Shown: positions 7,676 through 16,471 of the stretch, one piece after another
How positions within the stretch are numbered: the first letter of the stretch is position 1
How the letters are laid out: every line of letters starts with the position of its first letter
Assembly: GCA_934130545.1 (NCBI GenBank)
Contig: CAKOYD010000008.1
Location: 1-51,971 of the forward strand
Direction: 5' to 3'
Length of the DNA: 51,971 bases
DNA from: an uncultured Bacilli bacterium
GTDB taxonomy: Bacteria; Bacillota_I; Bacilli_A; RF39; UBA660
Translations under genes and position numbers: made by a program
Notes under the pieces: model-generated
The model's database searches: none
The model's input: only the letters and a program-made list of their open reading frames with translations
What the model was told of the DNA's origin: nothing

Positions 7676-8359
7676 CTTTTTTCTATATTTAAACAATTCT
7701 TTATATATTTGAAATGAATCTCTAAAAACATTAAAATGTGAATCACTATTATTATCTAGATAAATAGTACTTACTTTTGACTCTTTAATAGGTATTTTAT
7801 TCTTAATACACCATAATAAAACGTTCATTTCGTACTCATATCTATCCCCATCAACACTAAGCATATCTTCCATTAACTTATATGAAAATACTCTGAGACC
7901 TGACTGAGTATCATAAACATACCTACCTGTCTTTAGTTTAAAGATAAAAGCCGTAAGATTATTCCCTATTCTACTTCTAAGGGGAGTATTCTTTCCTCTA
8001 ATTCTCTTTCCGATAATCAAAGTATTAGGGTGCTTCTTACATAATTCATAAAGTTCTAAAGCATCATTTATTGTATGTTGTCCATCAGCATCCATTGTAA
8101 TAACATAATAATTATCTACATATTTTTCTGCAATATATTTAAGACCTATCTTTAAAGCATATCCTTTACCTTTATTTTCCTCATAAGAAATAACATGAGC
8201 ATACTTTTCACACTCTTTAAAGACATCTTTATAATTATTACCACTACCATCATCAACAATAACCGTATCACAATCAGTTTCATCAATCTTTTTTACCAAA
8301 TCTATTAAATATCCTCTAGGCTCAAAAGCCGGTATTAAAACTACAGGTTTACTACTCAT
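7661..8359 (-). CDS. Family 2 glycosyltransferase (dolichyl-phosphate mannosyltransferase-like)
   Basis: The 232-residue protein is a GT-A fold glycosyltransferase: VVLIPAFEPR at the N-terminus, DTVIVDDGSG, the metal-binding DAD in ITMDADGQH, and the DTQSGLRVFS block typical of DPM1/GtrB-type enzymes that move a sugar from a nucleotide donor to a polyprenyl phosphate. No membrane helices are present, so it likely acts at the inner face of the membrane. The ATG at 8359 is preferred over GTG 8371; the ribosome site is weak. It follows cysS closely in the same operon, a combination without an obvious functional link. Confidence 0.85.
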   Translation of the reverse strand: MSSKPVVLIPAFEPRGYLIDLVKKIDETDCDTVIVDDGSGNNYKDVFKECEKYAHVISYEENKGKGYALKIGLKYIAEKYVDNYYVITMDADGQHTINDALELYELCKKHPNTLIIGKRIRGKNTPLRSRIGNNLTAFIFKLKTGRYVYDTQSGLRVFSYKLMEDMLSVDGDRYEYEMNVLLWCIKNKIPIKESKVSTIYLDNNSDSHFNVFRDSFQIYKELFKYRKKKDKR

Positions 8360-8391
8360 ACTTATTACCACACCACAACTACTACTTATTC

Positions 8392-9786
8392 TTATTTTAT
8401 TACTTCGTAAGTAGTACCCTCTCTAGTATCTTTTAAAATTATTCCCTTATCTTTTAATTCATCTCTAATACTATCTGCTAAAGCAAAATCTTTATTTTTT
8501 TTAGCGGTATTTCTCTTCTCTATCATTTCTTTAATATATTCTTCATTATCAATAACTATATCATCATTCTTTAATAAATCTAAACTAAGTACTTTATCAA
8601 ATTCACTAACTAAGGCTAGTTTAGTATTATTATTTATATCATCTTTTAATACATCATATAAAACAGTTAAAGCATTAGAAGTATTTAAATCATCATTAAG
8701 ACACTCTAAGAATTTATTTCTATATTCTAAATATATATCTTCATCAACAATACTATCATCATGACTAATAGACTTAATTTTACTAATAAGTTTATTATAT
8801 GCATTACTAACACCATCTAAAGAATCATAACTAAATAATAATTGTTTTCTATAATGACTTTGTAAACAAAACATACGATATGCTAAAGGATTATAGCCTT
8901 TACTTTCTAATAAAGATACTGTTAAAAACTCTCCTTTTGATTTACTCATCTTACCACTAGCATCATTTAAATGTTCTACATGAAACCAATATTTACACCA
9001 AAGATGTCCTATATAACTTTCAGATTGTGCTATCTCATTTGTATGGTGAGGAAAAATATTATCAACACCACCACAATGAATATCTAAGTACTCTCCTAAA
9101 TTCTTTAAAGAAATAGCTGAACATTCAATATGCCATCCTGGATATCCAACACCCCAAGGACTATCCCATTTCAATTCTTGATCATCAAACTTACTCTTAG
9201 TAAACCATAGTACAAAATCAGTCTTATTTCTTTTATTACTATCTGCTTCAACACTATCTCTAACACCCTCTAATAAATCATCTTCATTATGATTAGTTAA
9301 AACATAGTAATTATCTAATTTAGAAGTATCAAAATAAACATTACCATTACTAAAATAAGCATATTCCGTATCTAATAATTTACTAATAATCTTTATATAT
9401 TCATCTATATAACTAGTAGCTCTAACTACAATCTTAGGCCACGCAATATTTAACTTTTCACAATCTTTTTTAAAACAATCTTCATAATAACTAGCAATAT
9501 CTAAAACACTTTTATGCTCTCTTTTAGCACCCATTAACATTTTATCTTCACCCGTATCAGCATCACTAGATAAATGTCCAACATCAGTAATATTCATACA
9601 TCTCTTAACATTATATCCATTAAACTTAAGAGCTTTCTCTAATATATCTTCCATAATATAAGATCTTAAATTACCAATATGGGCAAAATGATATACTGTA
9701 GGACCACAAGTATACATAGTTATTTCTTTATCATTATAGGGAATAAATTCCTCAATAGTTCTACTTTTAGTGTTATATAATTTCAT
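8392..9786 (-). CDS. cysS: Cysteinyl-tRNA synthetase
   Basis: This class I synthetase of 464 residues charges tRNA-Cys. It shows the HIGH-type motif FAHIGNLR, the zinc-binding cysteines in YTCGPTVYH and HIECSA with the HH pair in PHHTNEIAQ, and the KMSKS motif KMSKSKG. The C-terminal anticodon-binding part is complete. The ATG at 9786 lies behind GAGGAG, whereas a GTG at 9798 overlaps it. The gene follows gltX as in Bacillus, but cysE, which usually sits between them, and the ribonuclease gene mrnC after it are absent. Confidence 0.97.
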   Translation of the reverse strand: MKLYNTKSRTIEEFIPYNDKEITMYTCGPTVYHFAHIGNLRSYIMEDILEKALKFNGYNVKRCMNITDVGHLSSDADTGEDKMLMGAKREHKSVLDIASYYEDCFKKDCEKLNIAWPKIVVRATSYIDEYIKIISKLLDTEYAYFSNGNVYFDTSKLDNYYVLTNHNEDDLLEGVRDSVEADSNKRNKTDFVLWFTKSKFDDQELKWDSPWGVGYPGWHIECSAISLKNLGEYLDIHCGGVDNIFPHHTNEIAQSESYIGHLWCKYWFHVEHLNDASGKMSKSKGEFLTVSLLESKGYNPLAYRMFCLQSHYRKQLLFSYDSLDGVSNAYNKLISKIKSISHDDSIVDEDIYLEYRNKFLECLNDDLNTSNALTVLYDVLKDDINNNTKLALVSEFDKVLSLDLLKNDDIVIDNEEYIKEMIEKRNTAKKNKDFALADSIRDELKDKGIILKDTREGTTYEVIK

Positions 9787-9814
9787 AACTACTATCACTC
9801 CTCATATAAATTTA

Positions 9815-11245
9815 TTATTTACTTAATCTATCTAGTACTTTATCTCTACCAATTAAATAAATAGTACTAGCAAGTTCAGGACCATGCATTACCCCGCTAC
9901 ATTTAATTCTAATAGGCATAAATAACATCTTACCCTTAACATTAGCTTTCTCTTTAGTATTCATAATACAATTATTTATATTTTCAATAGACCATTCACC
10001 AATACTATTTAATTCATTCTTAAATACTTCTAAAGTATTAGCAATAGATTCATCACTCATAAAATCACGACATTCTTCATCTAATTCATAATTATCTTCA
10101 AAGAACAGTTTAGTAAGTTCAACAATCTCTTTACCATATTTAAGTTCATTTCTATATAAAGTAATTAAAGTTCTAATCCATTCTTCACTCTTACCATCTA
10201 AATTATAAGATTCTTTTAAATAAGGTATAGTTAACTTAACTAATTCATCATCACTTAAATTCTTAATATAGTGAGCATTAATCCATCTTAATTTCTTAAC
10301 ATCATATTGACTAGAAGATTTACTAATTCTAGAAGGGTCAAAACTATTAATTAACTCTTCCATAGTAAATATTTCTTTATTATCTTCAGGACTCCATCCT
10401 AGAAAAACTAGATAGTTAACAACAGCTTCAGGTAGATAACCATCGTTATATAAATCCATAAATGAAGCATCACCATTTCTCTTAGATAACTTTTGGCCAT
10501 CTTCCCCAAGAACCATTGCTACATGAATATATGTTGGCTTTTCCCAACCAAATGCTTCGTATAATAAGTTATATTTAGCAGTTTGATCTAAGTACTCTTT
10601 ACCTCTAATAACGTGAGTAATCTCCATCAAATGATCATCTATAACATTAGCAAAATTATAAGTAGGATATCCATCAGATTTAAGAAGTATTTGATCTTCT
10701 AATATCTTATTCTCTATCTTAATCTTTCCATATAATAAATCTTCAACAACAGTTATTCCTTCTTTAGGCATCTTCTGTCTAATAACATATGGAACATTAT
10801 TTTTTAACTTTTCTTCAATTTCTTCCTTACTAAGTTTACTACACCTACCATCATATACAAATGGTCTTTTACGAGCCTCACTTCTTTTTCTTTGTTCCTC
10901 TAGTTCTTCTTCTGTACAAAAACAATAGTAAGCCTTACCCATTTCTACTAGTTTTAAAGCATATTCTTTATATATATCTTTTCTTTCAGATTGAACATAA
11001 GGACCATACTTACCAGGATTATTCGGACCTTCATCAATCTTAAAATTACATAAACCTAAAGTATTATATATAAAATCAACAGCCCCCTCAACCTTTCTTT
11101 CCTGATCAGTATCCTCTATTCTAAGAATAAAATCACCATTATATTTTCTAGCAACTAAATATTCAAATATAGCTGTTCTTAAATTACCTATATGCATAAA
11201 TCCGGTAGGACTTGGTGCAAAACGTGTTCTAACTCTTTTTTCCAT
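9815..11245 (-). CDS. gltX: Glutamyl-tRNA synthetase
   Basis: The 476-residue class I synthetase begins with RVRTRFAPSPTGFMHIGNLR, containing the ATP-binding HIGH-type motif, and has the KLSKR motif in GQKLSKRNGD. Length and C-terminal helical domain match bacterial GluRS. In Firmicutes lacking GlnRS this enzyme also loads tRNA-Gln with glutamate for later amidation; whether that holds here depends on gatCAB genes outside the window. It is the first gene of the gltX-cysS-glycosyltransferase unit, driven by an extended -10 promoter just upstream. Confidence 0.97.
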   Translation of the reverse strand: MEKRVRTRFAPSPTGFMHIGNLRTAIFEYLVARKYNGDFILRIEDTDQERKVEGAVDFIYNTLGLCNFKIDEGPNNPGKYGPYVQSERKDIYKEYALKLVEMGKAYYCFCTEEELEEQRKRSEARKRPFVYDGRCSKLSKEEIEEKLKNNVPYVIRQKMPKEGITVVEDLLYGKIKIENKILEDQILLKSDGYPTYNFANVIDDHLMEITHVIRGKEYLDQTAKYNLLYEAFGWEKPTYIHVAMVLGEDGQKLSKRNGDASFMDLYNDGYLPEAVVNYLVFLGWSPEDNKEIFTMEELINSFDPSRISKSSSQYDVKKLRWINAHYIKNLSDDELVKLTIPYLKESYNLDGKSEEWIRTLITLYRNELKYGKEIVELTKLFFEDNYELDEECRDFMSDESIANTLEVFKNELNSIGEWSIENINNCIMNTKEKANVKGKMLFMPIRIKCSGVMHGPELASTIYLIGRDKVLDRLSK

Positions 11246-11264
11246 AAAATATCACTCCACCCTA

Positions 11265-11273
11265 ATTATAGCA
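11265..11273 (-). promoter_or_regulatory. Extended -10 promoter of gltX operon
   Basis: On the minus strand TGCTATAAT (TGn plus consensus -10) lies about 20 bases before the start codon. No good -35 element is visible. Confidence 0.55.
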
Positions 11274-11313
11274 TTTTTTTCTTATATTTACTATAAATAA
11301 TTATTAATAGAAC

Positions 11314-11334
11314 AAAAAAAGAGGGATAACCCTC
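11314..11334 (-). terminator. Intrinsic terminator of the ABC transporter operon
   Basis: On the minus strand GAGGGTTATCCCTC forms a 5-bp GC-rich stem with a four-base loop, directly followed by seven T residues. Confidence 0.8.
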
Positions 11335-11352
11335 ATACTATTTATATGTTAT

Positions 11353-11553
11353 TTACTTCTCCTTACTATTTTTAGATGTATAAGCGACTGTTAAAATTAT
11401 ACCAACTAAATTACATGCTATAGACAATCCTACAAGTAAACCACTACTAAACTCTCCAAAACTACTTGTATTTCTACCACCAAAAATTATATATGCTAGA
11501 TATAATAAATTACCTAATATAATTAAGAATATTCCTGTTTTTATCCCTTTCAT
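11353..11553 (-). CDS. Small two-helix membrane protein of ABC operon
   Basis: This 66-residue protein has two hydrophobic segments (about residues 5-24 and 36-58) joined by a short polar loop with FGGRNTSSFGEF and a lysine-rich cytoplasmic tail. I do not recognise a family. It is the last gene of the GntR-ATPase-permease operon and ends just before a terminator, so it may be an accessory to the transporter. A GGAG sequence lies rather far (13 bases) from the ATG. Confidence 0.65.
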   Translation of the reverse strand: MKGIKTGIFLIILGNLLYLAYIIFGGRNTSSFGEFSSGLLVGLSIACNLVGIILTVAYTSKNSKEK

Positions 11554-11576
11554 AACTATTCTTGACTCCTATTTAT

Positions 11577-12197
11577 TTAAAACTCTCTCTTTGAATATAT
11601 TTTTACTGAAATAATATAAGAACCTATCAACATTAAAATGGTTAAAACAATAAATGCTATTAAGAAATATGTTTCAAAAGAATTAACAACTGTTGAAAAA
11701 GCTTTTATTTTAGGTAGTAATCCTAATACAAAGCCACTTCCTGCAATAAGCACAAATCCGGCTATTCTCCCCTTTTGCGAACCATATTTAAATATTAAAG
11801 GATACATAAGTGATATAGTTATTAACATTCCACACAAGCATCCGCCAATATAAGAAAGTGAATGTGATATATCACTCTTCTCATAAAAGAATGTTAAAAC
11901 ATAAGCAATTATACAACTAATTATAGAAGAACATACTAACAATATAGCACTAGTTAAATATTTAGAAAGAATAATATTTTTTCTTCCAACTGGTAAAGCG
12001 TTAACATAAGCATCCCAATTGTTATATTCATCATATCCAAAAGTAGATATTAGTAGAACCATCATAAATAAAGGAAGCATCACAACAATATCAAAATTAC
12101 CATTAATTGCCATAAGTAAATAAATAATAAATATTACCAAAAGAGATTTAGCATTAGTTTTCATTAATAATAAATCTTTTTTTATTAATCCTAACAT
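11577..12197 (-). CDS. ABC-2 type transporter permease
   Basis: The 206-residue protein has about six membrane segments and starts MLGLIKKDLLLMKTNAKSL, a common N-terminus of ABC-2 permeases that pair with YtrA-regulated ATPases (the ABC2_membrane_5 type). A conserved FGYDEYNNWDAYVNALPVGR block in the second loop is typical of this type. It presumably forms the membrane channel with the ATPase encoded two bases upstream, and likely exports a peptide, drug or lipid. Its ribosome site, AAGGGGGA, lies within the end of the ATPase gene. Confidence 0.85.
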   Translation of the reverse strand: MLGLIKKDLLLMKTNAKSLLVIFIIYLLMAINGNFDIVVMLPLFMMVLLISTFGYDEYNNWDAYVNALPVGRKNIILSKYLTSAILLVCSSIISCIIAYVLTFFYEKSDISHSLSYIGGCLCGMLITISLMYPLIFKYGSQKGRIAGFVLIAGSGFVLGLLPKIKAFSTVVNSFETYFLIAFIVLTILMLIGSYIISVKIYSKREF

Positions 12198-12198
12198 T

Positions 12199-13056
12199 TT
12201 ACTTTTCCCCCTTTACTATTAGAACCATCAACTCATCAAGAGTAATTTTATCTATAACATAATCTTTATATTTACGCTTAATTTTATTCTTATTTGAAAC
12301 AAGAACTTGGTATTCATATTTTCCTGTCTTATAAGAAATAATATCTTCTTTACTTATATTTTTAAAATCATCTTTCTTGCACTTTAATATTCCATAATTA
12401 TCTAATATCTCATCTTTATCTTCATCCATAATTAACTTACCATGATCAATAAAAACAATTCTATCAGCAATATGCTCTAGATCACTAGTAATATGTGATG
12501 ACAATAAAATAGTATTATTTTCGTCCTGAATAAACTCCAAAAACATATCTAATATTTCATCTCTAACAACAGGATCTAATCCACTAGTTGGTTCATCTAA
12601 AATTAAAATTTTAGGTTTATGCACTAAAGCCGTTATAATTTCTAATTTCTTACGCATTCCTTTAGACAAATCTTTAATTTTCTTACTCAAAGGTATATCA
12701 AATTTCTCTAAATAGTTAAAATATAAATCACTATCCCAATTTTTATAAATATCTTTCATTATTAAATTAATATCTTTAGCATTAAGTATCTCTGGAAAAA
12801 ACATATTGTCTAGTACAATACCAATATCTTCTTTAATAATAGCATCACTTTCTTTTATACTCTTACCAAATATTTTAATATTACCATTATCTATATTAAT
12901 AAGATTTAAAATACTCTTAATAAGTGTTGTTTTTCCAGCACCATTCTCCCCTATTAATCCAACAATAATGCCTTTTGGAATATTTAAATTAATATCATTC
13001 AATTTAAACTTATCATATGTCTTGCTTAAATCTTTAATTTCTATTACATTGTTCAT
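12199..13056 (-). CDS. ABC transporter ATP-binding protein
   Basis: This 285-residue ATPase has a complete nucleotide-binding domain: Walker A GENGAGKTT, Q-loop, signature LSKGMRKKL, Walker B ILILDEPTSGLDP and the switch histidine in LLSSHITSD. The C-terminal 70 residues form an extra domain as in YtrB/EcsA-like exporters. It overlaps the GntR regulator gene by four bases and is two bases from the permease, so the three are one operon. Substrate cannot be told; such YtrA-linked exporters often answer cell-wall-active compounds. Confidence 0.93.
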   Translation of the reverse strand: MNNVIEIKDLSKTYDKFKLNDINLNIPKGIIVGLIGENGAGKTTLIKSILNLINIDNGNIKIFGKSIKESDAIIKEDIGIVLDNMFFPEILNAKDINLIMKDIYKNWDSDLYFNYLEKFDIPLSKKIKDLSKGMRKKLEIITALVHKPKILILDEPTSGLDPVVRDEILDMFLEFIQDENNTILLSSHITSDLEHIADRIVFIDHGKLIMDEDKDEILDNYGILKCKKDDFKNISKEDIISYKTGKYEYQVLVSNKNKIKRKYKDYVIDKITLDELMVLIVKGEK

Positions 13057-13433
13057 TTATTATCACCTTCGTACAGCATATTAACTAAATCAATAATTTC
13101 ATCTTTGGATATATCATACTTAATTGCTAAATCAATAGCCTTTTGGATATTATCCTCAATTTCTTTCTGAGCATGTTCCTTAACTAAATTATTATTTCTT
13201 GGTGCTACAAACGTTCCCTTCCCGGCAATAGATACAATATAACCATCACTCTCTAGCTGATCATATGCCTTTTTTATAGTCATTAAACTAATTTTAATAT
13301 CTTTAGATAGACTCCTAATCGAAGGCAACATTTCATCTTCTTTTAACTCATCATTCATTATTTGCTCAATTATCTGCTCCTTAATTTGCTCATATATTGG
13401 AACAGAACTACTATTACTAATAATAAGATGCAC
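13053..13433 (-). CDS. GntR-family regulator, YtrA subfamily
   Basis: The 126-residue protein has a GntR winged helix (VPIYEQIKEQIIEQI then LPSIRSLSKDIKISLMTIKKAYDQL, seen in parts) and only a short two-helix dimerisation tail, the hallmark of the YtrA subfamily. These repress a downstream ABC exporter operon, as the gene order here implies. The start is GTG 13433 with GAGGTG five bases upstream. Its promoter contains three 10-bp repeats that are candidate operators. Confidence 0.9.
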   Translation of the reverse strand: MHLIISNSSSVPIYEQIKEQIIEQIMNDELKEDEMLPSIRSLSKDIKISLMTIKKAYDQLESDGYIVSIAGKGTFVAPRNNNLVKEHAQKEIEDNIQKAIDLAIKYDISKDEIIDLVNMLYEGDNK

Positions 13434-13447
13434 AATCTCACCTCACA

Positions 13448-13482
13448 TATAACACTATATAACAGTATATAACATATGTCAA
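13448..13482 (-). promoter_or_regulatory. Promoter of the ABC operon with three 10-bp repeats as candidate operator
   Basis: On the minus strand TTGACA (13482-13477) and TATAGT (13459-13454) are spaced 17 bases. The plus-strand sequence TATAACA recurs at 13448, 13458 and 13468, an exact 10-bp period filling the spacer and -10 region. A repressor bound here would block RNA polymerase. Confidence 0.7.
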
Positions 13483-13513
13483 TAGCAAACTATAATAATT
13501 ATCTAAAAAAACA

Positions 13514-13542
13514 TTGACACCAAAATATATATTTGAGATAAT
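13514..13542 (+). promoter_or_regulatory. Promoter of the coiled-coil protein pair
   Basis: TTGACA (13514-13519) and GATAAT (13537-13542) are separated by 17 bases, 26 bases before the start of the next gene. It diverges from the GntR promoter. Confidence 0.7.
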
Positions 13543-13568
13543 TAATATAGCAAAGTAGGTGAATATAA

Positions 13569-14753
13569 ATGAACTATTATAATAATGATATATTAAAATT
13601 TATAAACTATCTAAATAATGAAAGAGCTAATATTAAAGAAATGCTAAAATCACTAGAAATATTGGAGTATCATCTTAAAAATAGAACATATAATTTAACA
13701 CCATATATTAAACCTATAATAACTATTTTTACTAGAGAAGAGTATAGCTGTATATCAAAATACGATTATGAAGAAATAATTTCTATAAAGAAAACAGAAT
13801 ATACTAATAAATTAGCCATGATTGAATCTTTATTAAATAAATTGGATAAAAAAGAATCTTTGGATGAATATATCAAAGCTGATGAATTTACGTCATTGTT
13901 AAGAGAAAGCAATTTATCAACGGAAGAGCAGTCTAGGGTAATATATCAAATAAATTGTATAAATGTCCCTATAATAGAAAAAGTAATTGCTAAAAAAGAA
14001 AGTTTAAGATCAAATATAAACGGAGCAAGAGAAGAATTAACTAGTTTAATAGAGCAAGCCACTAATACATATAGCAATATAACTTCAAGCATTGGTATCG
14101 ATTTCTTAAATAACGACAGGATAGGTATAACTATTAAAGCTCTATTAGAATCTCTACTAGAAGAAATAAATTTTGCTAAATATATATTATCAAGTAATAT
14201 AAGTTTAAGTAAAATGAAAGACATATCAGATGCAGAAAACTTACTAAATGAATCTATTGATGGTATTAATTTAATATTAAATAACTTATCTGAACTAACA
14301 AGTAAATTACCTAGTTATGATAAACAACAAGAAGAACAAGTTTCAGAAAACAAAATAATATATTTAACAGATGAAAATAACCTACCGTTTATTAACTGTG
14401 GAAGTAAAGATTCAATAGATTTAATAAATGAATTAAAAAAAGGACTAATAAATAATTCTAGTGGGATAAGGTACATAAAAGGAATAGATTCTATTAAAGA
14501 TAATATTTACGTTAAAATAAAGCAAAAAGAAGGTGCACCAAGTGTATCATTTATAAAAGTAAATAACTTTGTTGTTATAATAGCCATTGATAAATTAGAT
14601 AATATTTATAAAGAAACTACTAGAATATGTACGAAATATTCTTCTAAGATATCCTCTATAAAAGAACAAATAAATAGTTTACCATTACCACTACTACATG
14701 AGTCTGATATAGTTGAAGAATCTATAACAAAGAATGGAAAAAGAGGTAAATAA
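13569..14753 (+). CDS. Uncharacterised coiled-coil protein, 394 aa
   Basis: I do not recognise this family. The protein is long, helical and rich in Leu, Ile, Glu, Lys and Asn, with several heptad-like stretches between residues 60 and 260 and a more globular alpha/beta part near residues 255-345 (IIYLTDENNLPFINCGSKD). No signal peptide or membrane segment is present. A motif DEFTSLLRESNLSTEEQSRV (about 98-117) resembles a block near the end of the next gene's product, so the two may share a domain. It heads a two-gene operon with a clear sigma-A promoter and a ribosome site AGGTGA. Confidence 0.7.
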   Translation: MNYYNNDILKFINYLNNERANIKEMLKSLEILEYHLKNRTYNLTPYIKPIITIFTREEYSCISKYDYEEIISIKKTEYTNKLAMIESLLNKLDKKESLDEYIKADEFTSLLRESNLSTEEQSRVIYQINCINVPIIEKVIAKKESLRSNINGAREELTSLIEQATNTYSNITSSIGIDFLNNDRIGITIKALLESLLEEINFAKYILSSNISLSKMKDISDAENLLNESIDGINLILNNLSELTSKLPSYDKQQEEQVSENKIIYLTDENNLPFINCGSKDSIDLINELKKGLINNSSGIRYIKGIDSIKDNIYVKIKQKEGAPSVSFIKVNNFVVIIAIDKLDNIYKETTRICTKYSSKISSIKEQINSLPLPLLHESDIVEESITKNGKRGK

Positions 14754-14754
14754 T

Positions 14755-15312
14755 ATGGATTTAAAAAAATGGCTATTAACTAAAATAGAAGATATAAAGA
14801 ATAAAGAAATGAATAGTAAAAACATTAATATAATAATTCGAACAAGATTAAGTAAATTATCCTATTTAAAAAATATATCCAATTTACTATTGACAGATCA
14901 TAAAAATTTATCTCAAATAAATATTGAAGAACTATTAGAAATTATTTCTAAATACAATAGTCATAATTTAGACATAGAAGAAATAGAAAAGCTAGCCATT
15001 AAAACCCAAACAAACACCTTAAATGATTATGACCAAATGGTATATACAAGCTTAATAAATCAAATACTAATATCAATAAAATGTTTAAACGACGACATTG
15101 ATAATCTTTTGAAAGATCGTGAAATATTAGTTTCTAAATATAGTGGCCAAAGTAAATATAGTAAATTATTAAATAAGATCAATGGTAAAAATGGATTAAT
15201 AATAGAACATGATATTTTAGAAGAAATGCTAAATGATAGTAGGATTAGCAGTGAAGATAAATTATCTAACATGGAATATGTATTAAATTATAATGAAAGC
15301 TTTATAAATTAG
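14755..15312 (+). CDS. Uncharacterised helical protein, 185 aa
   Basis: The protein begins MDLKKWLLTKIEDIKNKEM and is nearly all helical, without membrane segments. No family is recognised. Its C-terminal block (HDILEEMLNDSRISSEDKLS) matches in pattern the DEF-LLRESNLSTEEQ block of the preceding gene's product, suggesting a shared module. The ATG at 14755 lies seven bases after AGAGGT and two bases after the upstream stop, so it is better than an ATG at 14734 inside the previous gene. The operon context implies a joint function, which remains unknown. Confidence 0.7.
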   Translation: MDLKKWLLTKIEDIKNKEMNSKNINIIIRTRLSKLSYLKNISNLLLTDHKNLSQINIEELLEIISKYNSHNLDIEEIEKLAIKTQTNTLNDYDQMVYTSLINQILISIKCLNDDIDNLLKDREILVSKYSGQSKYSKLLNKINGKNGLIIEHDILEEMLNDSRISSEDKLSNMEYVLNYNESFIN

Positions 15313-15381
15313 TAATAAATTAAGCGGCGAATTAGTATTAAATTTATATAATATCTTAATCTAAAAAAGGAGGCCTTGCAA

Positions 15382-15507
15382 ATGATTACTTTAACAATAT
15401 ACTTTATCAAATTTATGAACAAAATAACAGTATTCTGCTTTAAGTGTATTTTTTGTTTGATAATGGCTCCAATATGGTTTATAATTGGGTTCTTCAAAGA
15501 AGACTAG
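15382..15507 (+). CDS. 41-residue membrane peptide
   Basis: A short ORF has a near-perfect ribosome site, AAAGGAGG, eight bases before its ATG. The product is almost entirely hydrophobic, with one or two membrane segments, a cysteine cluster CFKCIFC at about residues 19-25, and a short charged end FFKED. Its length and hydrophobicity recall small regulatory membrane peptides or type I toxins, but no family is recognised. It lies in the gap between the coiled-coil pair and secE, transcribed in the same direction. Translation is supported only by the ribosome site and composition. Confidence 0.5.
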   Translation: MITLTIYFIKFMNKITVFCFKCIFCLIMAPIWFIIGFFKED

Positions 15508-15555
15508 ATATATTTAAATTCGCTAATAATTATTGTGAAAATTATGTAAAAATCA

Positions 15556-15584
15556 TTGACACCTATACAAGTATGTGATATATT
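15556..15584 (+). promoter_or_regulatory. Promoter of secE-nusG
   Basis: TTGACA (15556-15561) and TATATT (15579-15584) are spaced 17 bases, leaving a leader of about 45 bases before secE. The rpmG (L33) gene that usually precedes secE in Bacilli is not here. Confidence 0.7.
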
Positions 15585-15635
15585 TATATCGCACGAAGGT
15601 GTTTTTATTTTAACCATTTTATAGGAGGGTCTCTA

Positions 15636-15905
15636 ATGAGTAAAGAAAAAGAAATAAAAAAGACAAAAGACACTAACAAGAAAGCAAATAAAGCAAAAAA
15701 GACTACTAGTAAAAAAGAAAGTATTTTTAACAAAATTAGTAAATACTTTAAAGGTGTATTTAAAGAATTAAAAAGAATAAGATGGACAAGTGGTAAAGAA
15801 TTATTATCATCATCTGTAACATCTGTAATATTTATTGCATTTTTTGCACTATATTTTACAGGGATTGAATTATTAGTAAGTTTATTAAGGAGTATTGGAA
15901 AATAA
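15636..15905 (+). CDS. secE: Preprotein translocase subunit SecE
   Basis: The 89-residue protein has a long lysine-rich N-terminal extension, the conserved amphipathic segment FKGVFKELKRIRWTSGKEL and a single C-terminal membrane helix (about residues 60-84), as in Gram-positive SecE. It clamps SecY in the protein-conducting channel. The ribosome site is AGGAGGG. Its TAA overlaps the nusG ATG by one base, giving tight translational coupling with nusG as in most Firmicutes. Confidence 0.95.
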   Translation: MSKEKEIKKTKDTNKKANKAKKTTSKKESIFNKISKYFKGVFKELKRIRWTSGKELLSSSVTSVIFIAFFALYFTGIELLVSLLRSIGK

Positions 15906-16444
15906 TGAAAAAAGAATGGTATGTAGTAAACACAGTAACAGGTTATGAATATAAGGTAAAAGAAAAACTAGAAATGATGATGGTAAACTCTGAAGAAGTT
16001 GCTAAAAGTATTTTTAGAGTAATTGTACCAGAACAAACAATTGTTGAATATAAAGACGGTGTTAAAAAAGAGAAAGTAAAGAAAATGTTTCCAGGTTATG
16101 TTTTAGTAGAAATGATTATGTCTGATGAAGTATGGTTTATTGTCAGAAATACTCAAGGCGTAACAGGATTCATTGGTTCATCAGGAAAAGGTGCTAAGCC
16201 AATACCATTGTTCCCTGAAGAAGTAGAAAGAATCTTATCAAGTATGAACCAAAACAAGATTAACATTGAAAAAGATTTAAAACCTGATAACAAAGTTAAA
16301 ATTGTTGACGGACCATTTAAAGGAATGATTGGTAAAATATCTAATTATGATTTAGAAAGTAAAAAAGTTAACTTATTAGTAGATTTATTTGGACAAGAAA
16401 CTCCAGTAGAAGTTGAATTATCTCAAATAGAAGCATTTAAATAA
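15905..16444 (+). CDS. nusG: Transcription termination/antitermination factor NusG
   Basis: This 179-residue protein has the NGN domain (KKEWYVVNTVTGYEYKVKEK, then MFPGYVLVEM and VRNTQGVTGFIG) and the C-terminal KOW domain (VKIVDGPFKGMIGKI). NusG binds RNA polymerase at the clamp and links it to ribosomes or Rho. The gene is coupled to secE by a one-base overlap and is followed by the rplK promoter. Confidence 0.97.
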   Translation: MKKEWYVVNTVTGYEYKVKEKLEMMMVNSEEVAKSIFRVIVPEQTIVEYKDGVKKEKVKKMFPGYVLVEMIMSDEVWFIVRNTQGVTGFIGSSGKGAKPIPLFPEEVERILSSMNQNKINIEKDLKPDNKVKIVDGPFKGMIGKISNYDLESKKVNLLVDLFGQETPVEVELSQIEAFK

Positions 16445-16471
16445 AAAGTTTGTAAAATAATGAAAAAATAA

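Noticed and set aside
7558..7746. 62-codon minus-strand ORF between the glycosyltransferase and HTH-CYTH genes
   Set aside because: It runs through the glycosyltransferase terminator and the promoter region and has no ribosome site.
15309..15497. 62-codon minus-strand ORF opposite the 41-residue membrane peptide
   Set aside because: It lacks a ribosome site, while the plus-strand ORF has AAAGGAGG at the right distance.
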